Origin: Treponema sp. OMZ 798
GTDB lineage: Bacteria; Spirochaetota; Spirochaetia; Treponematales; Treponemataceae
Length of the DNA stretch: 64,000 bases
Direction: 5' to 3'
NCBI RefSeq assembly: GCF_024181385.1
Contig: NZ_CP051305.1
Coordinates: 124,001 to 188,000 of the forward strand
Shown here: in pieces, positions 35,610 to 43,206 of the stretch
Position numbering within the stretch: position 1 is the first letter of the stretch
Layout of the letters: the number at the start of each line of letters is the position of its first letter
Translations under genes and position numbers: made by a program
The notes under the pieces: generated by a model
Told to the model about the DNA's origin: nothing
Database searches by the model: none
Seen by the model: only the letters and a program-made list of their open reading frames with translations

Positions 35610-36991
35610 AGCGTATCGGTTTAATATTGTTGTTTTTGATTTTCCCATATTTACTTTTTACTGAAAGCCGTGATTGGGAAGAATTTTTTAATGAACGGCT
35701 TTCATATTCTTTATCAGCATCCTTAAACGATATCGAATTAAAAAAAATAGAGCTTTTGGAATATAAAGAAAAAACAAAATGGATACCCTCTCTTTCTTTT
35801 GACTTTCCAAAGCTATTTGCATGGAAAAATATTCCTGTAGAACTTACTAATACAAATTCATTAATTAAGAAAAAATATGCTGATGTTTTTAGCGGTAAGT
35901 ATTCTCTATTGTTAAATCAAGCCTTGCCCTCAGCCGGAAATATTTTATTTTCATTTAATTTTAATTATGAGAACTTATTACAAAGTAAAGAATTTAAACA
36001 TACTCCTTCTTTTGCGATTCAATTTACTCAGCCTATAACTAAATATAGTTTCGGGTTTTTAAATGAAGCAAAAAAAATAAACTTTTTAAAAAGCTCGGTT
36101 AAAGAAAAAAGATTTGCACTCTATGCCGATTTTATTAAAACATTTTTAAAATCGGCTTTAAATATCGAAGTTTTAAGTGCAGAATCGGAATACTTAAAAA
36201 ATAATTATCTTTATGCAGCAGAACAATATTCTGCAGCCGAAGCTGAGTTTAAAAAAGAAAGATTTAAAAAAAGTGAATTATTAAAAGTAAAACAAAAGAT
36301 GATTGAAGCAAAGCAGGAATACGATCTAAATCTAAATTCTTTAAATAGATTAAAGGAAGAGTTTGTCTTAAATTATAATTATGAGTACTCTTTAATGAAT
36401 GAAAAAGATTCTTCTTCTCTTATTGATTTTTTGGAAACCGTTTTTTTTGATTCGTATATTTTTGATATACAAAATACCGAATATGAAATATTTTTATTAA
36501 ACTCGGAAAAGGAGCAAGCCCATATTAAAAATGCTCCCCGTTTTAGTATAGGCTTTTCGGTTGATCCTAATCCCTTAAAAAACAGGTTTTCCTCTTATAC
36601 ATCCTCATGGCAAAGCCTTAAAAAAACTGAATGGCTGCCTGAATTATTTATATCCTTTTCTTGGACTCCCGACTATACTTTTACACAAAAAAAAGAAATA
36701 GATTTAATCGATTTAAAAATATCTTATGCAAAAAATAAACTTAAAACTTTAAAAGAAAAAAAAGAAATTAAAAATAAGGCTAAAACATTACGAATAAAAA
36801 ATCTAAAAGAAGATTTACATATTCTTTCTGAGAATTTAAATCTTTATCTTGAATTAAATGAAGAATATAAAAAGCTTTATAAAGATGGAGTTATAACAAA
36901 CCTTAATTTATTGGAATACACCGTAAGCCATTACCACCAAAAACTTTTAAAATTGAAAAAACTTAAAGACCTGATTTTTGAAATCTTTTAA
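35606..36991 (+). CDS. TolC-like outer-membrane efflux protein
   Basis: A 461-residue protein with a signal peptide (about 20 residues) and long alpha-helical segments with heptad patterns, typical of outer-membrane efflux channels. The repeated helical hairpins include 'NYLYAAEQYSAAEAEFKKER' and 'YKKLYKDGVITNLNLLEY'. Its ATG overlaps the HlyD stop. With the previous two genes it completes a type I secretion route across both membranes. Sequence conservation in this family is low, so the call rests on length, pattern and context. Confidence 0.82.
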   Translation: MKRIGLILLFLIFPYLLFTESRDWEEFFNERLSYSLSASLNDIELKKIELLEYKEKTKWIPSLSFDFPKLFAWKNIPVELTNTNSLIKKKYADVFSGKYSLLLNQALPSAGNILFSFNFNYENLLQSKEFKHTPSFAIQFTQPITKYSFGFLNEAKKINFLKSSVKEKRFALYADFIKTFLKSALNIEVLSAESEYLKNNYLYAAEQYSAAEAEFKKERFKKSELLKVKQKMIEAKQEYDLNLNSLNRLKEEFVLNYNYEYSLMNEKDSSSLIDFLETVFFDSYIFDIQNTEYEIFLLNSEKEQAHIKNAPRFSIGFSVDPNPLKNRFSSYTSSWQSLKKTEWLPELFISFSWTPDYTFTQKKEIDLIDLKISYAKNKLKTLKEKKEIKNKAKTLRIKNLKEDLHILSENLNLYLELNEEYKKLYKDGVITNLNLLEYTVSHYHQKLLKLKKLKDLIFEIF

Positions 36992-37018
36992 AAAAATTGC
37001 AAATTTATGCAAAAAGAC

Positions 37019-37119
37019 TTGACATATTACAAAAGTATGTTAAAATTAAATTAAGGTCTTTTTAAAAGACTAAAAATATTTGAGTTTAGGTGTAAAAACC
37101 TAAACGAAGGAGTCGTTTT
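37019..37119 (+). promoter_or_regulatory. Cassette promoter and 5'-UTR hairpins, precursor 6
   Basis: TTGACA (37019-37024), 16 bases, TAAAAT (37041-37046); GTCTTTT/AAAAGAC; GTTTAGG (37084-37090) with CCTAAAC (37099-37105). The loop is TGTAAAAA, not TGTAGGAG as in precursors 1, 3, 4 and 5, while the stem is kept. Confidence 0.78.
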
Positions 37120-37308
37120 ATGAAAGATTTATTGAACAATGGGTTTCAGATAGTATCTGAAACAGAGATGTTAATGGTTGAGGGCGGTGCAGGTGCTTCA
37201 GATATGGTAATAGATGGTGATAATCCTGGAGCTCAAAGACCAACACCGCCTCCACCTCCTTCTAATGGCGGCGGATGTGGTGATGTAAATTGGGTTGAGA
37301 TGAGATAG
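37120..37308 (+). CDS. Double-glycine leader precursor peptide 6
   Basis: A 62-residue precursor with the same leader as precursor 4 (MKDLLNNGFQIVSETEML, then MVEGG). The core starts AGASDMVIDGDNPGAQRPT, then has the polyproline run and the SNGGGCGDVNWVEMR end shared with precursor 4. The first half of the core is instead shared with precursor 7. It looks like a recombinant between the two types. It is followed by the same hairpin as precursor 4 and by S41 copy G, a near-duplicate of copy E. Confidence 0.8.
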   Translation: MKDLLNNGFQIVSETEMLMVEGGAGASDMVIDGDNPGAQRPTPPPPPSNGGGCGDVNWVEMR

Positions 37309-37328
37309 GAACTCTAATTCTAGGACAC

Positions 37329-37362
37329 CCCCTCACAATTCTATGATTTGAATTGTGAGGGG
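37329..37362 (+). promoter_or_regulatory. Hairpin between precursor 6 and S41-like protein G
   Basis: The same 13-bp perfect stem as at 29082-29115, again containing AGGGG of the downstream ribosome binding site. Confidence 0.7.
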
Positions 37363-37373
37363 AAATTATCGAT

Positions 37374-38642
37374 ATGAAAAAACAATTTTTATTTATTTTA
37401 ATATTTATTTTTATTTTTTCTTTTTCATGTTCGGATTATACAAATGGCGATGAAGTCAGATTTATTTCTTATAAAAAAATGCTATCCGATTATGAATATT
37501 TTTGGGATTTTATTTATAAAGGCTATCCCTTTAGTGAAGTATGTGAGCGTAATGGTGCCGATTTAAAGAAAATGAAAATAAAAAATTATGAGTCCTTATC
37601 GGGTCTGGCCTCTGAAAATGCTTATCTTGCCTTTTATGATAGACTGTGCAGACAAATAACGATAGGAAAATCAATCGGCCATTTATATGCTGTGGATAAA
37701 TATGATTACAAATATGTATTTAAGACATCAATGATAGGAGGTCCGTTTATTACTAAGGTTTCACTTATAGACGGTTTTTATTCTAAGCTGATAGGCGGAA
37801 GATCAAGTATTGAAGCCGAGAAAAATATATTCTATTGTGATTTTTTTAATGATGAACTTCCTTGTTATTCATGTGATATTTATACGGGGTTTTTAAAACG
37901 CATAATAGAACCGGGTAAAATAGCTTATGTAAAATTGGACTCATTTTTAATAGTAAACCGGGAGATAGAACATCAATATCTTAGAGATTTAAAAGATTTT
38001 TTTATTGAAACTGCCGATTACAAACATATTATTATAGACATACAAAATAACGGAGGCGGGTACGCCGATAACTACGAAGAAATAATATCTCCAAATATAA
38101 AGGAAAATCTGACAATAGTCTCTTATGGGCTTTATAACGAAAATAAATATACGAATCCTTATTTGGAAATGTTTTTTAAAGATTATAGAGATATAAAAAA
38201 GATAGAAAAACGTGAAGTTCCGAATATAGAAAACTGCGGTACCGTAAAAAATGATAAGGCTTATAAATTGGAAGATGTAATTGAACCTTCTTATATTTTA
38301 GATTATAAGCCTTGTGAAGATAAAAAATTTTGGCTTTTAGTAAGCGATGGTGTATATTCAGCAGCAGATCGTTTTACTTATGTGTGTAAAAAAACGGGTT
38401 TTGCTACAGTTGTTGGGACTAATACAAAAGGAGCCGGAAATAACGGTTTATGGCCTATGTACATCGTTCTTCCCAACAGCGGTTTATTGATAAAGTTTGA
38501 TTTTATATATGGTCTAACCGATGGCGGTTATTGCACGGATGAATTCGGCACTGCTCCCGATATTTATAATCTACCTGGTAAGGATGCCTTAGAGACCTGT
38601 TTGGAAGAGATAAAAAAATTAGGGGAAAAGACAAACTTTTGA
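37374..38642 (+). CDS. S41-peptidase-like lipoprotein G
   Basis: A 422-residue near-duplicate of copy E. It has a lipoprotein signal (IFSFSCSDYTNG), 'FWDFIYKGYPFSEVC', 'IIIDIQNNGGGY', the putative nucleophile in 'GVYSAADRFTY' and 'VGTNTKGAGNNG'. Differences from E cluster near residues 65-130 and 305-335, which would be candidate specificity regions if the proteins recognise their own peptide. It ends KLGEKTNF in the terminal repeat. Confidence 0.78.
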   Translation: MKKQFLFILIFIFIFSFSCSDYTNGDEVRFISYKKMLSDYEYFWDFIYKGYPFSEVCERNGADLKKMKIKNYESLSGLASENAYLAFYDRLCRQITIGKSIGHLYAVDKYDYKYVFKTSMIGGPFITKVSLIDGFYSKLIGGRSSIEAEKNIFYCDFFNDELPCYSCDIYTGFLKRIIEPGKIAYVKLDSFLIVNREIEHQYLRDLKDFFIETADYKHIIIDIQNNGGGYADNYEEIISPNIKENLTIVSYGLYNENKYTNPYLEMFFKDYRDIKKIEKREVPNIENCGTVKNDKAYKLEDVIEPSYILDYKPCEDKKFWLLVSDGVYSAADRFTYVCKKTGFATVVGTNTKGAGNNGLWPMYIVLPNSGLLIKFDFIYGLTDGGYCTDEFGTAPDIYNLPGKDALETCLEEIKKLGEKTNF

Positions 38643-38790
38643 TGGAGCAAAAGTTTTTCTTCTCCCCTAATATAGCGGTATGAATTATCATTAAGACAAA
38701 CCTGCGGTTTTTCTTAATAATCTTTTCCATTTGCGAAGTTGAGCTTTAGCTCAACTCTTGGCGTTTCTTGCGGTTTATTTTCGGGGTCAA
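38622..38790 (+). repeat. Intercassette repeat with an inserted small hairpin
   Basis: The imperfect terminal hairpin (38622-38667) and second hairpin are followed by a version of the right arm interrupted by GTTGAGC TTTA GCTCAAC. The same extra hairpin occurs in the left arm of the copy at 43010. Confidence 0.65.
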
Positions 38791-38845
38791 GCTTAACCGC
38801 GAAAAAGGTGTCTTATTGCATAATTCTTAAAATTTTAGTATGGTT
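38791..38845 (+). promoter_or_regulatory. Middle copy of the island-flanking promoter repeat
   Basis: 51 bases (38791-38841) are identical to 44511-44561. TTGCAT (38816-38821), 17 bases, TATGGT (38839-38844). It would drive the small lipoprotein gene at 38876. Confidence 0.65.
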
Positions 38846-38875
38846 TCGAAAAATACTTGCAAATAAGGAGTTTAA

Positions 38876-39271
38876 ATGAAAAATAAGATTCTAGTCATTT
38901 TACTGTGTGTATTTATATTTTCTTGCTCAACAATGAATAGTAAACATGCAGCTAAAAATAAACTACCGATTTATATATTATCAGGAAAAGTGCGGATAGA
39001 ACTTATACGTCAACATTCTGTATATCATCATCAAAATGATTCTATAATTAAAATTCATAGGCAAGGTGTAAATAATGATTCACTATTTGAAAAAGGAATA
39101 ATGTTTTTTAAGGCGGGTGAGATGTTTGATCAATCATTGGTATTTTATGACTCTATTATAGCTAAAGTTGTTGCAGAGGAGCAACCTGCTGAAATAATGT
39201 GTAGCGGAAAATATTATAAAATTACTCCTGATAACAAATCTGGGATAGTTTTTTCTTTTTATAAAAATTAA
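38876..39271 (+). CDS. Small lipoprotein of unknown function
   Basis: A 131-residue protein with a clear lipoprotein signal (VFIFSCSTMNS, Cys about 17) and AAGGAG before the ATG. The mature part is short and has no recognised motif; it contains two His-rich spots (RQHSVYHHQ). It sits alone between S41 copy G and a barrel protein, not paired with a leader peptide, and may be a passenger gene of the island. Confidence 0.6.
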   Translation: MKNKILVILLCVFIFSCSTMNSKHAAKNKLPIYILSGKVRIELIRQHSVYHHQNDSIIKIHRQGVNNDSLFEKGIMFFKAGEMFDQSLVFYDSIIAKVVAEEQPAEIMCSGKYYKITPDNKSGIVFSFYKN

Positions 39272-39374
39272 TAAAAAAGAGTTATTGGTATTTATAAAAA
39301 ATACTTAACAAATAAATCTTTTCTGCTTAACATAATATGCGAATAGTGTTATAATGCGTTTTGAGGAGAGATAA

Positions 39375-39485
39375 GGAAATGGTTGGGATTTAGAATTTGG
39401 AAACGGCTCATTTGTTAAAGTTTCAGGCGGAGGAGGTTCTTTTTCAGTTCATTCTATTAGATTTTCTATAGGTTTTAGTTACTAA
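39375..39485 (+). pseudogene. C-terminal remnant of an outer-membrane barrel protein
   Basis: A startless frame reads WDLEFGNGSFVKVSGGGG and then SFSVHSIRFSIGFSY before a stop. The alternating aromatic pattern and terminal Tyr are typical of the last strands of a barrel protein. It lies just upstream of a protein that begins like a barrel protein but ends without such a tail. Confidence 0.5.
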
Positions 39486-39507
39486 ACTATTAAATTAAGG
39501 AAAGAAA

Positions 39508-40059
39508 ATGAAAGTTATTCAATCTAAAAAAATTATCACAAAAAAAATATTAGCTATGAGTGTATTGATTTATATTTTTTGCTGTGCTGATTTGCTTTTT
39601 GCTTTCGATTTTGCTCCCTCGTGGGATTTTGGACACATCAACATTGCAGGAAGTTTTTCAAAAGATTCACAAATCCTATATGGTTCTGGAACTTTATTTG
39701 ATATAAACCTATCAGATGCTGACACAGGGGTAGCATTTTCTTTCTCGCCTTTAGAAATAGAATCAAATCAACAATTAGGGAAAACCAATCTGTTTTTTAT
39801 AAATGCTGAATTTTCATATAACACATTTAATAATCTATATAAAATATTTCGCTTAGCAGTGTTTGCTAGAATAAATTGGCTTACAGAATCTAATACTTAT
39901 AAATATAGATTTATGTCCGGTCTTGAATTTTCAATAATGGCGGAGATGTCTCCATTTTGCGATTGGAAATTTCCACTTATTTTTAAGGCTTTTTCAGCTA
40001 AGACAGGTTTCAGATTAGACTATCCGGCTAAACCTTCTTTTTTTGTAGTGCAGGCATAA
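39508..40059 (+). CDS. Signal-peptide protein, probably truncated outer-membrane barrel
   Basis: A 183-residue protein with a long basic start and a signal peptide ending near residue 32 (LLFAFDFAPSW). The mature part has barrel-like strands (NAEFSYNTFNNLYKIFRLAVFA, shown here only as a pattern of alternating residues) but ends PSFFVVQA without the aromatic terminal signature. Combined with the remnant upstream, this suggests a rearranged or truncated barrel gene. AAGGAAAG precedes the ATG. Function unknown. Confidence 0.5.
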   Translation: MKVIQSKKIITKKILAMSVLIYIFCCADLLFAFDFAPSWDFGHINIAGSFSKDSQILYGSGTLFDINLSDADTGVAFSFSPLEIESNQQLGKTNLFFINAEFSYNTFNNLYKIFRLAVFARINWLTESNTYKYRFMSGLEFSIMAEMSPFCDWKFPLIFKAFSAKTGFRLDYPAKPSFFVVQA

Positions 40060-40162
40060 CACTTTCACTCCCCTTTTATGGCTTAAGTCAAAGTGCTAAT
40101 AAAAATTAGTAATAAAGTAAAAAAATTAAAATAAAAAAATTATAAATTTATGTAAAAAACAC

Positions 40163-40263
40163 TTGACATATTGCAAAAGTATGGTACACTCAAATTAAGG
40201 TCTTTTTAAAAGACTAAAAATATTTGAGTTTAGGTGTAAAAACCTAAACGAAGGAGTCGTTTT
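40163..40263 (+). promoter_or_regulatory. Cassette promoter and 5'-UTR hairpins, precursor 7
   Basis: TTGACA (40163-40168), 16 bases, TACACT (40185-40190); GTCTTTT/AAAAGAC; GTTTAGG/CCTAAAC at 40228-40249 with the TGTAAAAA loop; GAAGGAG before the ATG. Confidence 0.78.
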
Positions 40264-40440
40264 ATGAAAGATTTATTGAACAATGGGTTTCAGATAGTGT
40301 CTGAAACAGAGATGGTAATGGTTGAGGGGGGAGGAGGTGCTTCAGATATGGTAATAGATGGTGATAATCCTGGAGCTCAAAGACCGACACCTCCACCACC
40401 TCCATCAGGAGGCGGAGGTAATTCATATTCCAATCAGTAA
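40264..40440 (+). CDS. Double-glycine leader precursor peptide 7
   Basis: A 58-residue precursor, below usual gene-calling limits. The leader MKDLLNNGFQIVSETEMVMV ends in EGGGG, so cleavage could fall after either Gly pair. The core has ASDMVIDGDNPGAQRPT, shared with precursor 6, a run of five Pro, and a unique end SGGGGNSYSNQ without Cys. GAAGGAG precedes the ATG. It is followed by S41 copy H. Confidence 0.8.
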   Translation: MKDLLNNGFQIVSETEMVMVEGGGGASDMVIDGDNPGAQRPTPPPPPSGGGGNSYSNQ

Positions 40441-40457
40441 GGTAATATGATTCAACG

Positions 40458-40496
40458 AAAGGACTGCATGACGTTTTTTAGGTTGTGTAGTCCTTT
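40458..40496 (+). promoter_or_regulatory. Hairpin between precursor 7 and S41-like protein H
   Basis: AAAGGACTGCATGAC (40458-40472) pairs with GTTGTGTAGTCCTTT (40482-40496) through three G-U pairs. The longer S41 frame that starts at 40447 would begin before this hairpin, which argues for the ATG at 40513. Confidence 0.6.
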
Positions 40497-40512
40497 TTAT
40501 CGGCATCCTACA

Positions 40513-41784
40513 ATGAAAAAGAAAAAACTAATATTCCGAACTATAGTATCTATTTTTGTTTCCGTGTTTGTTGCAATAGCTCTTAGTGTATCAAAAAAAA
40601 ATGATACAATATCCGGTTTTATTTCTGCTGAAAAAATGAAGGCTGATTATGAATATTTTTGGGATTTTATTTACAACGGCTATCCTTTTAGTGAAGTGTG
40701 TGAACGAAAAGGTATAGATTTAAAAGAAATACAACAAGCGGGATATAGATATTTATCGGATCCTATGATGCAACATGGATATTATTCTTTCTATGGTGAT
40801 TTATGCAGAAAAATTACAGGAAATAGATATATAGGCCATCTTTATCCTTCAGATTATTTTGATTATAAGAAAATATTTAAGCAGACTACAGCTCAGTTTC
40901 CATTGCGTGAACAAGAAGCTTTGATAGATAATTTTTATGCTTCAATGCCTAAAACAGGTGCTTTTGCCGAGAAAAACAATATGCTATATGCAGATGATTT
41001 TAAAAATATAAATCCTCCGTTGATGGGGACTCGTAAGTACTCAAAACCATATACAAAGATAATAAATACTGATTATATTGCATACATAAAAATCAATTCT
41101 TTTCTTATAACGGAAGGGAAAGAAAAGCAAGAGTATATAAAAGTCTTGGAAGATTTTTTTATTGAAACGGCAAATTATAAACACATAATAATAGATATAC
41201 AAGATAACGGAGGCGGATATATTGAAAATTATGAAGCAATAATATCTCCCAATATAAAGGAAAATCTGACAATAGTTTTTTATGGTCTTTATAATGAAAA
41301 TAAATATACTGATATTTATTTAGGTATGTTTTTGAACTATAACGATGTAAAAAAAATAAAAAAGAATGAAGTTCCAAATATAGAAAACTGCGGTACTATA
41401 AAAAACGATAAGGCTTATATATTAAAAAATATAATTTTTTCTCGTTCTGCTAAGGGATATAAACCTTGTGATGATAAAAAGTTTTGGCTTCTTATAAGCA
41501 GTGATGTATACTCAGGAGCAGATCGTTTTGCTTATGTGTGTAAAAAAACAGGATTTGCTACAGTGATCGGTACCAATACGGGAGGTGCCGGAACAAATGG
41601 TGAATCGCCTACGTACATTGCTCTCCCCAACAGCGGCTTATTGATAAAGTTTGATTTTATATATGGTCTAACCGACGATGGCTATTGCACAGACGAAGTG
41701 GGAACTGCTCCAGATATTTATAATCTTCCCGGTAAGGATGCCTTAGAGACCTGTTTGGAAGAAATAAGAAAGTTAGGAAAATAG
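40513..41784 (+). CDS. S41-peptidase-like protein H, membrane-anchored
   Basis: About 423 residues from MKKKKLIFRT. The anchor helix is at about residues 7-27. It has 'FWDFIYNGYPFSEVC', 'IIIDIQDNGGGY', the putative nucleophile in 'SDVYSGADRFAY' and 'IGTNTGGAGTNG' without the dyad Lys. The C-terminal half is close to copies E and G while the N-terminal anchor matches copy I, so it is a mosaic. The aspartic-protease gene begins two bases after its stop. Confidence 0.77.
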   Translation: MKKKKLIFRTIVSIFVSVFVAIALSVSKKNDTISGFISAEKMKADYEYFWDFIYNGYPFSEVCERKGIDLKEIQQAGYRYLSDPMMQHGYYSFYGDLCRKITGNRYIGHLYPSDYFDYKKIFKQTTAQFPLREQEALIDNFYASMPKTGAFAEKNNMLYADDFKNINPPLMGTRKYSKPYTKIINTDYIAYIKINSFLITEGKEKQEYIKVLEDFFIETANYKHIIIDIQDNGGGYIENYEAIISPNIKENLTIVFYGLYNENKYTDIYLGMFLNYNDVKKIKKNEVPNIENCGTIKNDKAYILKNIIFSRSAKGYKPCDDKKFWLLISSDVYSGADRFAYVCKKTGFATVIGTNTGGAGTNGESPTYIALPNSGLLIKFDFIYGLTDDGYCTDEVGTAPDIYNLPGKDALETCLEEIRKLGK

Positions 41785-41785
41785 A

Positions 41786-42979
41786 ATGATAAAGTTTTAC
41801 CTAAAGTTTTTATTTTTTTTACTTGGTTTGATTTTATTTTCATGTAAGGTCTCCATTGAAGAAAATATTGATAACCAAGTAGAAGTATTTGAATTTGAAA
41901 TACGGCCTATGGCTAGGATAGTTGTTCCGGCAAAACTTGGTAATGTATCTTGTAACTTTATGATAGATACAGGATGTGATTTCTCGGTTCTCTCAGAAGA
42001 ATTTGCAAATAAAATCGGTAAAAGTTTTTTATTTCCTACGGTTATTAAGACATTTTCCGGGAGCGGTATTAGTCTTGGAGGTAGATGGAAATCAAAAGAT
42101 GTATTAAGAATAGGAAGTTTTAATTTCGGAAAATTACAATTTGTTATCGGTGAGCTTGATGATTTTATGTTAAAAAATATTCACGGAATAATCGGTACCG
42201 ATATTTTACAAAAATGTATTTTAAACTTAAATTATTCAAAAGGAAAAGGATATCTTATCCCCCGATCAATTTTCAATGATAAAGAATATTCAAAATACGA
42301 GAAATTAAAAATAGACAGAAAAAGTTTAATGCCTGTCGAAATTGAAAATAAAAAATATAAGTTACTTGTAGATTCCGGTGCAGAAGGTATCTTTTTGGAT
42401 ATCGATAATAGAATAACTTTTACTGATTCGGTTGTTGTAAAGAATATTGAATCTAAGTATGATACTATTATTTCTTCTGTTAAAATTGATGGTAAATTAT
42501 GCCGATCGCAAAAAGGAATTAAGATAAATAACATTCTTATTAATGATATTGTGTATCAGACATATAAATTATCTAAAAAAGTTATATTTAATTCTGAAAA
42601 AATAATAGCAGGTATTGTATTTATATCCAAATTGGATTGGGTTTTTGATTATTACAATAATTCGGTGTATATTTTTAAACCGGACAATTTTACTTCTGAT
42701 TTCAAAGAACATAAAATTAAAGAAGTTGTTTCGTATCGTAAATTAAATGCTCTATGGTTAAAATGGGAAAATAATGAAAATCCTCTTATAAATATAACGG
42801 ATATTAAAAGCAGTGATAAAATTATTGAAGTCAACGGAGTGTCTTTTAAAGAGTGTATTGAAAAACTGGGTTATGAAAAAGGTTATGATGTTTTTTTATC
42901 TGTGATTGAATCTTTAGATTTTGATTCTATCACTGTTATACGGGAAGATAAAAAAGTTATCTTAAAGCGAAAAAAATAA
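41786..42979 (+). CDS. Two-lobed aspartic-protease-like lipoprotein with a C-terminal PDZ-like segment
   Basis: A 397-residue protein with a lipoprotein signal (GLILFSCKVS, Cys20). The first lobe has 'FMIDTGCDFSVLS' (Asp61) and the flap/hydrophobic motif 'IHGIIGTDIL'. The second has 'KLLVDSGAEGIFLD' (Asp196). Two DTG/DSG signatures in one chain recall a pepsin-like two-domain clan AA protease, whereas most bacterial members are single-domain or have one active Asp. Residues ~330-397 ('SSDKIIEVNGVSF') look PDZ-like. It starts directly after S41 copy H, so it is cotranscribed with that cassette. A role in trimming or degrading peptides outside the cytoplasm is inferred. Confidence 0.75.
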   Translation: MIKFYLKFLFFLLGLILFSCKVSIEENIDNQVEVFEFEIRPMARIVVPAKLGNVSCNFMIDTGCDFSVLSEEFANKIGKSFLFPTVIKTFSGSGISLGGRWKSKDVLRIGSFNFGKLQFVIGELDDFMLKNIHGIIGTDILQKCILNLNYSKGKGYLIPRSIFNDKEYSKYEKLKIDRKSLMPVEIENKKYKLLVDSGAEGIFLDIDNRITFTDSVVVKNIESKYDTIISSVKIDGKLCRSQKGIKINNILINDIVYQTYKLSKKVIFNSEKIIAGIVFISKLDWVFDYYNNSVYIFKPDNFTSDFKEHKIKEVVSYRKLNALWLKWENNENPLINITDIKSSDKIIEVNGVSFKECIEKLGYEKGYDVFLSVIESLDFDSITVIREDKKVILKRKK

Positions 42980-43008
42980 CTAGGAATGTATTTGTTTCAC
43001 TTTTCAAT

Positions 43009-43130
43009 TTAACCGCAAAGCGTTGAGCTTATGCTCAACTTCGCGAAGGGCGCAAAGGAATTTTAAGGTAGCTTTTATAAGCAATATTTTAATTAGTCTT
43101 TGCGGTCTTGGCGTTCTCTGCGGTTTATTT
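43009..43130 (+). repeat. Intercassette repeat, outer arms only, with small hairpin
   Basis: AACCGC, then GTTGAGC TTAT GCTCAAC, then CGCGAAGGGCGCAAAGG on the left; TCTTTGCGGTCTTGGCGTTC and TGCGGTTTA on the right. The two large terminal hairpins are missing. Confidence 0.6.
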
Positions 43131-43142
43131 TTATAAAGCCCT

Positions 43143-43206
43143 TGATTTATTGCAGAGTTGTGATATAATTAAAATAGAATTCGGTAAAGGAGGTAAAATA
43201 AATATT
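43143..43206 (+). promoter_or_regulatory. Promoter of S41-like protein I
   Basis: TTGATT, a 16-base spacer and TATAAT, followed by AAAGGAGGT. The sequence is unlike the cassette promoters and no precursor gene lies between it and the S41 gene. Confidence 0.7.

Noticed and set aside
40447..40512. N-terminal extension of S41 copy H
   Set aside because: The added codons overlap the intracassette hairpin, and the homologous copy I starts at the equivalent of 40513.
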